Origin: Hymenolepis diminuta
Lineage: Eukaryota > Platyhelminthes > Cestoda > Cyclophyllidea > Hymenolepididae
NCBI GenBank assembly: GCA_900708905.1
Contig: CAADRB010000034.1
Span: 1,352,319 to 1,416,318, forward strand
Reading direction: 5' to 3'
DNA: 64,000 nucleotides
Shown here: positions 12,701 to 21,000 of the stretch, one piece after another
How positions within the stretch are numbered: the stretch's first letter is position 1
How the letters are laid out: every line of letters begins with the position of its first letter
Program-made: the position numbers and the translations under genes
Notes under the pieces: generated by a model
Database searches by the model: none
The model's input: only the letters and a program-made list of their open reading frames with translations
Told to the model about the DNA's origin: nothing

Positions 12701-15532
12701 GGAGAAGTAGCAGCCAGAAGAGAGACTGACTTCTTTTCTTCTTTCCTATCTCCTAACAGTTTGTTTCTTGATATCGTGCTCAGTTCTGTAGCTTGGCGAG
12801 AGACCAATGTAGGAAAACTAGTTAGGACTTTCCCAACTGCAAGAACTCGACTATCACAGAATAAGAAGCAGGAGGGGGTAGTAGGAGAGAATAGAGAAAA
12901 GACTGTAGCCTTCTAACCAATAAGCCCAAATCGTCTATGTAGTCTGTGTAGGCCCCAGGATCACTACAGTTCTTTTCTTCTCCCCTCGTTTTGGGGAGGA
13001 GCAACTTTATTGTCTTCAATAGTGTTTGCGTGTGCACGCGTGGAGTGAGTGAGAAATCCTGTTACTATTTTGTGAGATATCGGTAGCCAACATCTCTTTG
13101 CTTGTTTTTCCCTTCCATCCCCCCCCNTACCTTCTCACATAGTGGTAGTATAATTACTAGCGTGTGAGTACGCATATAGGAGGAGAGGGTAACGGTCTAT
13201 CTTTCTCCCTCTACTTACATCCGGCATTTGTACGAGAGTAGGGGAGATATGCGCACGTAGACAAGTCAAATAAACCACTTCCTCCCTGTATCTAATCCAC
13301 CCTCACTCTGTTGTGTGGGTGAAGAGCAGAGAGCGTAGTCATAACTAAATTATTTCGTATTATGGGTGTTTGTGTGCTGGAGAAATTATCTGCCCTAATT
13401 ATCGAGCTTAGGAGCTATTAAGGACCCTCTTTTATTTCTCCTTAAATCCGTGTGATAGACCCCAGTAGTGAAATTTTGTGTCAAATTTTTTAGAGTGACA
13501 TATGAATAAGTCAGTAAGCAACCAAGCAATCAGTTTCTTCCTACTCGCATCTCGTTTTCTCTCTCGTCTCAGTCGAGCGTAAATTATTAACTAGTGACTC
13601 AAGGGGGTGTTCCTTCGAATTTTCTCCTTGTCTCTCTCTAGAGAGAGAGAGTGGCAATTATTTCTTAACTTAAGAGAGATTGCTCGAGATTATGTGTAAA
13701 CAACAGCAAGATGGTGGTGGTGTTTAATTATGATATTCACTCGCTCCTTAAAAGTCATGACTTAAGCAGCAAGGGTTCGTTTTACTTCTCCTTCCCCCTC
13801 CCTCCATTCTGTTGATGGCAGAAACATCAGCAGCAGCAATTGGAGAATTAGAAGCAGTAGGAGTGATGCGGCATAGTAGGCCGTAGTAGAGAGCGGTGTG
13901 TTGGGTGAGTGGTGTGTCACCCCATCACCTTTTCCCCACCCCCCACTTTCTCTTTGCCCATTCCCTCCTCCCTCCCTTCTCTCAGCGGAATAAAAACAGC
14001 TGGCGGCGCAGCTAGTAGCATCATCATCAGCATCGACAACATCTGCAGTGGGCGTGGGTGCACGAGCACCGCGCGCAAGCGCATACGCCCAGCTGTGTGT
14101 TGGTGATAGACAGGAGATTACATCACCCCCTCTCATACCCTCTCTTCAGCAGGCATTTTTTCTACTGTACCCTGCACCCCTCCCCCCCCCTCCCTACACT
14201 CTCCGGCTTTCCTTTACCACGCCTCTGTCTGATGGAAGGGGCTTGGAAAACACACACAAATCTCCCCTTTGTTTCCCTCCCTCATTTTCTTGCGTAGGGA
14301 GCAATTTAAACATCCTCTCCCACCTATCTTCTATTGCTTCTAGCCTACTAGCTGGCTAGCTAGCTATGGCGTTTTGCTTGGCTTGATTGTGTGTATTTTG
14401 ATGATGGCTAATCAATCCTTTCCCTCTTCCTCCCTATAGCAGTTACTCCTACCTCTACGCTGAAGGTCAAGCACCTATCCCCGTCCCAATAATGCCGGAA
14501 ATGCTTGCCGGTCCTGGAGTTCCCATGTCTGCAAAAGCCATCCAAACTATTGAGCATGGCGAGGTGGTCTGTGCGGTTATGGTCGACAGCCCGAAATCGC
14601 ATGTCTACACTGGTGGCAAGGGTACTGTCAAAGTGTGGGATATTTCCCAATCATCTGCGTCTGCAAATGAAGGCTATCCTATTGTAATGAAAATTCCCCT
14701 GTTCAATCTTGATTGTCTACAGGGGGGACATTACATCAGATCCATCAAAATGGCCAATGTAAGTTCCACTCCTTGTATAATTCTTCATAAATCTTTGCTC
14801 CTGGTAGTGTTACTCTTTTTCCTTTGTGTATTACAGGAGAATAGGATGCTGGTAGTAGGAGGCGAGGCGAGCGTGGTGAACATTTGGGATTTGGGTGGTT
14901 CAAACCCGAGAAAGAAGGGAGAAGTTGAGATCGGATCACAGGCTTGCTACGCAATCGCTATCTCCAATGACAACAAGATGTGCTACTTCTGTCAATCAGA
15001 TGGTGTGATATCCGTCTGGGATCTGCATAATCTCAGCTTGATTCATCGTCTCTCTGGACACAGTGACGGTGCTTCATGTATTGACATGAACACGGATGGT
15101 AGTACCCTTTGGACTGGCGGTCTCGATAAGACGGTGCGATGCTGGGATATACGTGAAACTCGAAATCAGATAACACAACTGGCCTTTGGATCGCAGGTCT
15201 TCTCTCTAGCCAAATCGCCCACAGAGGATTGGGTTGTGACTGGTATGGAGTCGGATGAAATTGAAATCTTCGCTCCGGGTCACATAGATCGCTATCAAGT
15301 GAAGATGCATGAGAGCTGCGTCCTCTCTCTCAAATTCGCGCATTCTGGAGCTTGGTTTGCCTCAACAGGCAAGGATTCCTGGCTGTATGGATGGAGACCG
15401 CCACACGGAGCAAATCTCTTCAAAGTGAAAGAGAATCTCTCAGTTCTGAGCTGCGATCTCTCCGCAGATGATCGGCATTTAGTTACGGGCAGTGGTGATA
15501 AGAGAGCCACAGTGTACGAAATTGGCTATTAA
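698..15532 (+). CDS. Groucho/TLE transcriptional co-repressor (13 coding exons, 954 aa)
   Basis: Coding exons: 698-718, 753-847, 882-1053, 1088-1162, 1233-1727, 3635-4084, 4338-4409, 6145-6243, 6616-6775, 11942-12120, 12195-12226, 14440-14758, 14837-15532 (stop included). All junctions are GT-AG and all phases agree. Domain order is that of Groucho/TLE: an N-terminal start like TLE (MYPPRQN), Q domain (about residues 18-121, with CDRIKEE and HQNTVLSAVERAKQV), a long linker rich in Ala, Gln, Pro and Asn (122-430), a CcN-like part with KRRR and SDSE (about 430-460), a Ser/Thr/Pro segment (to about 635), and a WD40 propeller (about 640-954, with HGEVVCAV, GGLDKTVRCWD and GSGDKRATVYE). Family members form tetramers through Q, bind repressor peptides on the propeller and silence targets of Hes, Runx, TCF and others in the nucleus. 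Human TLEs are near 770 aa; the extra length here is in the linker. Additional small linker exons in the large introns cannot be excluded. Confidence 0.93.
753..847 (+). CDS. groucho coding exon 2 (Q domain, first part)
   Basis: Encodes TGSQQNQMK then ITIPDACDRIKEEVTFLTQQ, equivalent to the start of the TLE Q domain (FTIPETCDRIKEEFNFLQ). The exon ends in phase 2 (codon AC|T = Thr) before a 34-nt intron (848-881). Confidence 0.9.
882..1053 (+). CDS. groucho coding exon 3 (Q domain, coiled coil)
   Basis: Encodes LKLECERLNQERADAQRLY and onward to ISQVLSYLPQE. It aligns along its whole length with the TLE coiled-coil (LKLECEKLASEKTEMQRHY, ICAQVIPFLSQE). This segment mediates tetramer formation. 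The following intron, 1054-1087, is again 34 nt. Confidence 0.93.
1088..1162 (+). CDS. groucho coding exon 4 (end of Q domain)
   Basis: Encodes HQNTVLSAVERAKQVSMPDP; the TLE counterpart is HQQQVVQAVERAKQVTM. It ends in phase 0 and is followed by a 70-nt intron (1163-1232). Confidence 0.92.
1233..1727 (+). CDS. groucho coding exon 5 (GP-like linker, low complexity)
   Basis: 165 codons of Gly/Pro/Met-rich, then Asn-run, Gln-run and Ala-run sequence (for example NTNNNNNNN, SSNQQQQPG, AAAAAAFGF), ending GDKNMDEKQ. The position corresponds to the GP region of Groucho, but the sequence is not conserved. The reading frame is fixed by in-phase junctions on both sides. Confidence 0.88.
1728..3634 (+). 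other. groucho intron 5 (1907 bp) with a GC-rich, pyrimidine-rich island
   Basis: Begins gtatgtta and ends ctctttaag. Bases about 1800-2700 form an island with CpG dinucleotides, short GT runs (near 2385) and dense CCTCCC-type tracts. The 13-mer GCTAGCTAGCTAT lies at 2784-2796. The rest is AT-rich, except 3440-3560, where a 15-mer shared with intron 9 occurs (3443-3457). Open frames over the island are low-complexity and match nothing I know. Confidence 0.75.
3635..4084 (+). CDS. groucho coding exon 6 (Ala/Pro/Gln linker, NLS)
   Basis: 150 codons. Starts RAAAAAAMAAM, continues through Gln and Pro runs (QQPPPQQPPALPQQ) and ends with the basic KRRRIDT, a likely nuclear localisation signal equivalent to KKRK in the TLE CcN region. 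The acceptor at 3633-3634 is chosen because it keeps phase 0. The next intron is 253 nt (4085-4337). Confidence 0.88.
4338..4409 (+). CDS. groucho coding exon 7 (CcN-like, CK2 motif)
   Basis: 24 codons: QNEEAKSDSELLNGSNSDD then NNRKR. Acidic serine motifs (SDSE, SNSDD) next to basic residues on both sides fit the CK2 site and NLS arrangement of the CcN domain. Donor gtaagc follows. Confidence 0.82.
4410..6144 (+). other. groucho intron 7 (1735 bp)
   Basis: AT-rich, with stops in all frames. I see no repeat, island or RNA gene in it. Ends ttgcttcag. Confidence 0.75.
6145..6243 (+). CDS. groucho coding exon 8 (Gly-rich linker)
   Basis: 33 codons from DGIALNGGATSEPGGDASS to LMDPKSE, in phase 0 at both ends, with donor gtgagt. 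No recognisable motif; supported by frame continuity and by base composition unlike the surrounding intron. Confidence 0.78.
6244..6615 (+). other. groucho intron 8 (372 bp) with a possible 16-nt microexon
   Basis: Contains a 16-nt segment at 6332-6347 bounded by a strong acceptor (tttcttag) and a strong donor (gtaagt). If spliced in, it would shift the frame and give a stop early in exon 9. Otherwise plain AT-rich intron. Confidence 0.6.
6616..6775 (+). CDS. groucho coding exon 9 (SP segment)
   Basis: Encodes a Ser/Thr/Pro/Asn-rich stretch with SPQTPEQQ and SSPKALNMPGLTSTP, similar in character to the TLE SP region (TPTPRNDAPTPG). Such SP/TP sites are targets of MAPK-type kinases in Groucho (known for the family). 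Ends in phase 1. Confidence 0.85.
6776..11941 (+). other. groucho intron 9 (5166 bp) with several GC-rich islands
   Basis: The largest intron. AT-rich DNA alternates with islands at about 7600-8290, 9660-10230 and 11420-11820. The islands have purine/pyrimidine blocks (GGAGGAGG, CCCTCC), CpG-containing words and GT-rich words. The 15-mer at 10821-10835 repeats one in intron 5. Open frames across the islands are low-complexity, and I regard them as non-coding. Ends ctcgcttatag. Confidence 0.7.
11942..12120 (+). CDS. groucho coding exon 10 (SP segment, Pro/Gly-rich)
   Basis: Encodes SEALSMMSLPPGPMGPFPGP through SFMSRFPGPLPPGAGPFM to LASPGS. The junction codon A|GC is Ser, which matches the phase of exon 9. 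Followed by a 74-nt intron. Confidence 0.87.
12195..12226 (+). CDS. groucho coding exon 11 (32-nt small exon)
   Basis: Encodes IPFDGGFRAP plus two bases of Thr. Flanked by tctgtttcag and gtaagt. Only this frame joins exons 10 and 12 without a stop. It lies just before the segment equivalent to YSFHVSADGQ in TLE. Confidence 0.82.
12227..14439 (+). other. groucho intron 11 (2213 bp), mostly purine/pyrimidine-rich islands
   Basis: A TA run follows the donor (12233-12244). Then comes a purine-rich block (about 12300-12730), pyrimidine-rich and GT-rich blocks (12750-13340, 13740-14350), and the 13-mer GCTAGCTAGCTAT at 14355-14367. A single unresolved base (n) is at 13127 in a C run. Open frames on both strands here are low-complexity shadows. 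Ends tcctccctatag. Confidence 0.7.
14440..14758 (+). CDS. groucho coding exon 12 (start of WD40 propeller)
   Basis: Starts SYSYLYAEGQAPIPVP, aligned with YSFHVSADGQMQPVPFP of TLE. Then LAGPGVP, HGEVVCAV, VYTGGKGTVKVWDIS, LDCLQGGHYIRSIKM. It contains the first propeller blade. Ends in phase 0 at donor gtaagt, before a 78-nt intron (14759-14836) that has no stop in frame. Confidence 0.93.
14837..15532 (+). CDS. groucho coding exon 13 (rest of WD40 propeller, stop)
   Basis: 231 codons plus TAA. Contains MLVVGGEASVVNIWDLG, ACYAIAISNDNK, GVISVWDLHN, SGHSDGASCIDM, LWTGGLDKTVRCWDIRE, HESCVLSLKFAHSGAWFAST and VTGSGDKRATVYEIGY. The match to TLE blades 2-7 is close throughout, and the terminal residues resemble ATVYEVIY of TLE. 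This propeller binds the WRPW and eh1 peptides of repressors (known for the family). Confidence 0.95.
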   Translation, partial: ENRMLVVGGEASVVNIWDLGGSNPRKKGEVEIGSQACYAIAISNDNKMCYFCQSDGVISVWDLHNLSLIHRLSGHSDGASCIDMNTDGSTLWTGGLDKTVRCWDIRETRNQITQLAFGSQVFSLAKSPTEDWVVTGMESDEIEIFAPGHIDRYQVKMHESCVLSLKFAHSGAWFASTGKDSWLYGWRPPHGANLFKVKENLSVLSCDLSADDRHLVTGSGDKRATVYEIGY

Positions 15533-16463
15533 GTAGTATCTCTACACATGCATCCTCGATTCTCCTAGTATCCCTCTATCATTGTGTACATATTTCACCC
15601 TCCATCTTGGAGTTTGACTTTTACGCTCTACTCCTCCCTCTTTTATCTTTTTTTCACTCCCCTTCATTGTAGACGCATCAGTAAATAAGCGTGTGTCCAT
15701 TTCTCTTTCTAGTCCTGTCATTCATACAAATAACAGTACATAATTATATCTTATCATAAGCCTCTCTTCCCCCTATTCATTTCACTTATCACACCTTTGC
15801 ACAATCAGTCTATTTGAGGTAAAGTCTCTCTCACCCTCTTCATCGAATCTCTCCCAATGGTATGTGTTTTGAGGAGTAAATTTTGATGGTATTGTGAACT
15901 GATATTGCTATCTTTGTGGAGGAACTTCGTGTACTTTTGAGTAGGCGGATGGTCGTGGATAATTAGAGAGAAAATTAGGGACATTCGGGAATTACTGTGA
16001 AATGCTTTACCTTTTCGAAGTCTGTAAATGAAAATCTAAGCTCTGTAATATCGATAACAAGTAGATGTGATAGGAGGAAAATCGATCAAAGTGATCAATA
16101 TTACACGTAGTAGTGTGGGGTTTGAAGGTTTCGAGCATGAAAAGTGTTTTAGAGCTATAATCTGTTTCATTATGATTTAGAGAAGCTCTTTGGCAGGAGC
16201 TTAAAGTGCGTCCGTTTATAATGTATATATAGCGTATACGCAGCATGCGGGGCTTTGGGATATCTCTACTATGTTAAAGCTGTAAGCTGCTGAATATCAT
16301 ATAAGATCCTTTTAAGAGACTTGCGTCAAATTTGATATCAACGTTGAAGATGAGATCTAATGTGGAATTTTAGTCACCCTTTTATAAGACAATGCATTCG
16401 TAACTTTGGCACTGCAATTCCTTGTTTACCATTGTTTTTGGTTATAGACCAAAAGAAATCAAT

Positions 16464-16494
16464 AATAAATATCCACTTTCCATATTGCAATAAA
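16464..16494 (+). terminator. Candidate polyadenylation signals for groucho
   Basis: Two AATAAA hexamers (16464-16469 and 16489-16494) lie about 0.93-0.96 kb after the groucho stop. They are the first canonical signals I find on this strand. Use is inferred, not shown. Confidence 0.35.
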
Positions 16495-17293
16495 AAGCTC
16501 ATGCAAACCCAAGCGCATACTTATTTACTCCTTATCCTAATGTAAGAGGATTTCAAAATGAGGTGAAGAATGCCTTTTATACACAGAAATTCGACTATAA
16601 AATCGATGCTAATTAAAACTTATTTCGCGATCTAAATGTAGTTCATATACATCCGGGGACTTCATTACTTGATGACCCTATAGTTGAATTTCAGCCTGTA
16701 AATCAACATTTATTCAGTTTTAGAGGTTACTCTAAACGTTTCTGATAAGTCATCTGTGGTCGTCTAGATAAGGTCAGAATGAAACCGAACATTTTCAGGG
16801 ATGGTATACACAAGTAAATATAAGTCACGGCGGTCTGTCAGATTAGAGATCATAGGATTGGCATTATTTAAATAGATAGAGCGATTTATTTATATCATTG
16901 AGAGACGTTTTAGCTTATTCTACATAAGTTAGAGATAATATCAGGTATAACACTGATCGAAATATATGCAAGTATTAACTTCTAATTTAATTATCGAATA
17001 TGTCGATTTGTAACGCTAAGGAAAATTACCTGAGGTGATCTGAACTTTAAAAAGCTTTTTACTGACGTTGGAATAACTAGTCTGGAAACTAAAACCTTCA
17101 AAAATTACCTTTACTAATTGACACCTTCAAAACTATCATCTAATTCGGTCGTAACGCTAGTTCATAACTTACGTTATATCTGGTATACCCGTGTGTGCCG
17201 AATTCGACTAAACTCACTATTAATCCGCCCCCCTCTTCACGTGTTTTAGAAGGTTCCTCCTCCTCCTTTTGTTACTTTAATCGAACACGTCTG

Positions 17294-17299
17294 TTTATT
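17294..17299 (-). terminator. Candidate polyadenylation signal for RBBP5
   Basis: AATAAA on the minus strand, about 590 nt after the RBBP5 stop. Weaker variants may lie nearer. Inference only. Confidence 0.3.
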
Positions 17300-17888
17300 T
17301 AACCGATATCAATGAATCTTAAACCAGATAATACCAAAATGGAGAACACTAAACATCACTCCCCGAGATCTGATTTGAGGGAAAACCAATAGGGAAAAGA
17401 GGGATCCTACATTTCTGTTCAACTTCTCCCCACCAATTTTTCCTCTTTGTGTTTAAATAGCTACTTCTTCCAAGCCGCTCATTTACCAAATAAATTAACA
17501 AGACTAAAGACAATCAGAATGGCAACAAGAAATATTGCTATAGCAAATTTTGGCAGATTAACTGCATTGTCTGTATGAAAGATAAATATATACCACGTTT
17601 AAACCAGTCTCCAACCATAACTCAAATTGTCAACAGACGCCTATGAATTAGAACTGCAGCAACAAGAAGAAATAAAATCCTATGAAGCTATGAAATAGAA
17701 TCAGCATAAGCACTCAAAATTCAGACACGAAATCAAATAACACACAAATTACGATAATCTATTGCATTCACATAAACCTACCCCACTTAATTACACACAA
17801 AATGAAGAGAAGATCACAATTAAATTTACACATAAAAGATATCAGATAAATAACAGGAGAGGGAGCGTGGGTATATAAATTTTTCATT

Positions 17889-18029
17889 TTACTTCCTAGT
17901 CCGATTTCTACCCTTTCGGAATGAAATGACGTCTGAAGAATCTACAGATTTTCCAGCACCAGAATAACTATGCCCCGCGGCCGATTTATTTCCTCCGTGC
18001 TTCTTTCCCATACTCAACATTGGGTGCAC
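17889..18029 (-). CDS. RBBP5 coding exon 10 (basic tail, stop)
   Basis: 46 codons plus [23 protein letters not shown], then a Ser/Gly stretch and a basic end, RKGRNRTRK. Human RBBP5 continues from VHPLLGVKGDGKSKKK with a longer basic tail, so this tail is shorter but of the same type. Confidence 0.9.
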   Translation of the reverse strand: MHPMLSMGKKHGGNKSAAGHSYSGAGKSVDSSDVISFRKGRNRTRK

Positions 18030-21000
18030 CTAAGATAGTGAAGCAAAAACAATTGAAATACACCAACTACTGAAATACAATTAAGTAGAGAGGTTATTTC
18101 TATACCTCGTCAATAGGTGCGTTAGGTAGATCTATATTGTAGGTCGCACCGGATGAAAGAGGGCAAATTTTCTCTACAGTTTTGGCACGTTTCACAGGTG
18201 GGGAAGTTGATTCAGAGCCCTTCACCCCTTCAGCAAGCTCTTCTCCACCGGATAATTCCTCAGGATTGTCGATATCAGGAGAAATTGAGAGGAACATGAG
18301 AATGTCTTCTGGTTCTATCTCCTCGTCACTGCTTAGCAAGGCGGCAACTGGTTCTGCTGTTTCTACATCAACAAACTCATCCTGTTCGACATCACCTATA
18401 GAAGAGAAAAATAGGAACGAATAGTCGACTATTAGATCATACAGTTTTACTCCTTACAGGACTTGGATATTCTCTCATAATTTAAAACAATGAAAATTGA
18501 ATCGAATACCTTCTTTTTCATCCTCATCCTTGTCTTCATCCTCAAAGTCGAATTCAGATTCACGTTCCTCGTATTCAACATTTTCATCCAGTTCTTTGAA
18601 ATCTGGGGCGAATGCTGACCAATTTTGCTGAAATAGGAAGGCAAATGTTGTAATTCAATTCTATTTGACTTAAAACAGGAAATTGAAGAGCAATGATAAG
18701 ACAGATCTATCACTCTCATTCATAAATCCGCATTGAACAGTTAATAAAATCTATACATTCAAATGATTCGTCGCTTAGTAGTTTGAATCTCTTTCTCTAA
18801 CAAAAGCTAGAGGTATTGACACACTTAAGTAATTAATTCTAATTCAACACTGTTTAACGCATTTTTAGTAAGAAAACCCAGCTTAATAAGCTTTATTAAT
18901 AAGTTTCAAGTGACAGTGAGGCGGAAATAGTGATTATTCAAAATGAATAGAATCTCGTTTTACATTGGCATAAAGCAGGACAATTTAACTCTCGTTACAC
19001 AAATCTCAAGAAAACACCAGATCGTAACTTGTAAAATGTGCAGAAGAGCTAGGGGACGGTTGCATTTTACTCAGTAACTGGAGGACAAGCTAGGGAAGAA
19101 CATCATCGAATTCTACAGCAACACAAATATTGATAACGAGGAATTTGCATCTTAATGACTTACACTCGTTATTACTGTTAGAATGATTCCAGGACTTTAT
19201 AATAGGCGGACTAAGGTCCTGACAAGACGTAAATACGTCCAACTGACTGCGATAGAGTTTATTCAAAAACCCGAGATCATAGACTACGCCTGATAGGAAT
19301 CCAACAAAATAAAGCTCAAGGCCACAGAATTTATGTTTTGTCCCGAATTGAGCAATTCCCGTTGATTTTCTCTAAGTTAACCATCAGCCATATCGACATT
19401 TGGACACACCGCTCCTGACACCTTGACATTTATTTGAGACATAAACTGTCTTCAGTCCGGTGGTGTTTTGATCTCAAAACACTATCAGAAAAATCGCATT
19501 CATACATAAAGTCCTCGTTTAGTTAATAAAGTATCTTGAACCAACTAAATTCTGACCCATCTCACTGGATCTCAGTCAACTGTGACCTAGCGATATCTAG
19601 TGGACGGAGATGACAACATAAGTCCCACTTTATAAAAATACAGATGAATTTAAATGAAAATCAACATGACGAATCAGAAAGACATTCCAATAACCATTGT
19701 TCTACTAACGATCAGAAGTTACAAGTAAAGGTCACCGTCTTCGAGAAAAGTGGAATTTCCAAATTTGTGGATTGGAATTCAAAATCTGAATATTTAATTA
19801 TCACTTCAAATAACTTACTACTTGGGTCTGAGCCCAAATGGAGATCTGCTCCTTATTCATGGAGTTGGAGACGGATACGATGATGGGTCGAAGAGGATGC
19901 CAGATGACATCCAGTAGAGTCTCACCTTTTTGTCCATGAAGAATTTTAAGGAGGGTACCACCAGCTCGCTCCCAAATATAAATCGAGTGCTGCTTCATGG
20001 AACCTGCACAGACGAATTCCCCATCACCGGAGAAGCAACACTTACGCCAGTGGCTCCTGCAAATAACAAAGAAGCACCTTAAGTATAATATCCTACAGTT
20101 TGACATCGATGTAAACTGATGAAGTTCGAACAATATTCATTTGACGAAACAAGCACTAACTTATCAGAGTACCGAAGATCAAAAGTGCTCTAAACTATTT
20201 GTTTAAAGTAAGAGATTCATCCCAGTGGTATTATCTATGATATGTGCAAGAAAAAATACTAACCTGAAGATTTCAATTAAGGGAAAATACAATTTCCGAT
20301 ACACCGAATACGATAATTTGGTGCTTATGTGAATGCCATTTGACCATAAAAGAGCACAAATTATATGGACAATCTCAAACAACTAATACAGCAAGTTGAA
20401 ATGGGGGTTTACAAAAAAGACCTAGTGTTGTATGTGTTCTACAAAACACATAATAAAAAGATCTAAACAAGATTCTGCTTGTAAGACGTATGACCGGTAG
20501 TGATTAGTGCGTCAGTCCAATGGTAAAGATCCAAGACAACTTCTCTATCAGTCAGTCATGATCCTAAAAGACTAAATCGAGAATATTTGATGAAATTATT
20601 GGGTCCGATTGCATGTGTAACCAGACTTATTTTGATGATTTTGGATACACATTAATTATTTTAGAATAGTGTAGGCGAAACAAACCAATAAAAAATAACT
20701 GGGGCACTTACCCTGTGACTAGATCTCTAAGTTTTTGAAGCGGTTCAGGTTCAGAGGACTCCAGAGCATCAGAACAATTGTACACACGGATAAAACGATC
20801 AGCACAATTCAGGAGGAAGAAGCTATATAAAGGGCAGAAAACAGGAATTAAAAACCTGAATTAGAAAATTTAGACATCGACAAGACATCGACTTACTCTC
20901 CGCGTCTCGAAAATTCGATCGACTTAATAGAGGAATTAGAGGCTGTACTGATAGTCCGAAAAGAATTAACAACTTTCAGGGTCTTTGTATCGTAGACAGT

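Larger units (their letters stand above)
15533..17888. other. Gap between convergent genes, with both 3' UTRs
   Basis: Groucho ends at 15532 from the left and RBBP5 ends at 17889 from the right, so the two genes are tail to tail. Bases 15533-15850 are pyrimidine-rich, like a 3' UTR. Plus-strand AATAAA signals are at 16464-16469 and 16489-16494. A minus-strand AATAAA, read as TTTATT on the plus strand, is at 17294-17299. This leaves roughly 0.8 kb between the likely cleavage zones. The middle is AT-rich, and I see no gene in it. Confidence 0.7.

Noticed and set aside
13762..14359. Open frames of 79-124 codons on both strands in intron 11
   Set aside because: Low-complexity translations of an island inside a supported intron, with no homology and no usable splice context.
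18182..18424. An 80-codon plus-strand frame
   Set aside because: Antisense shadow of RBBP5 exon 9.
20500..20580. A GCGTCAGTCCAATGGT stretch in RBBP5 intron 6, considered as a SINE head
   Set aside because: Only a few words match the head of copy B, in a loose order, and no body follows.
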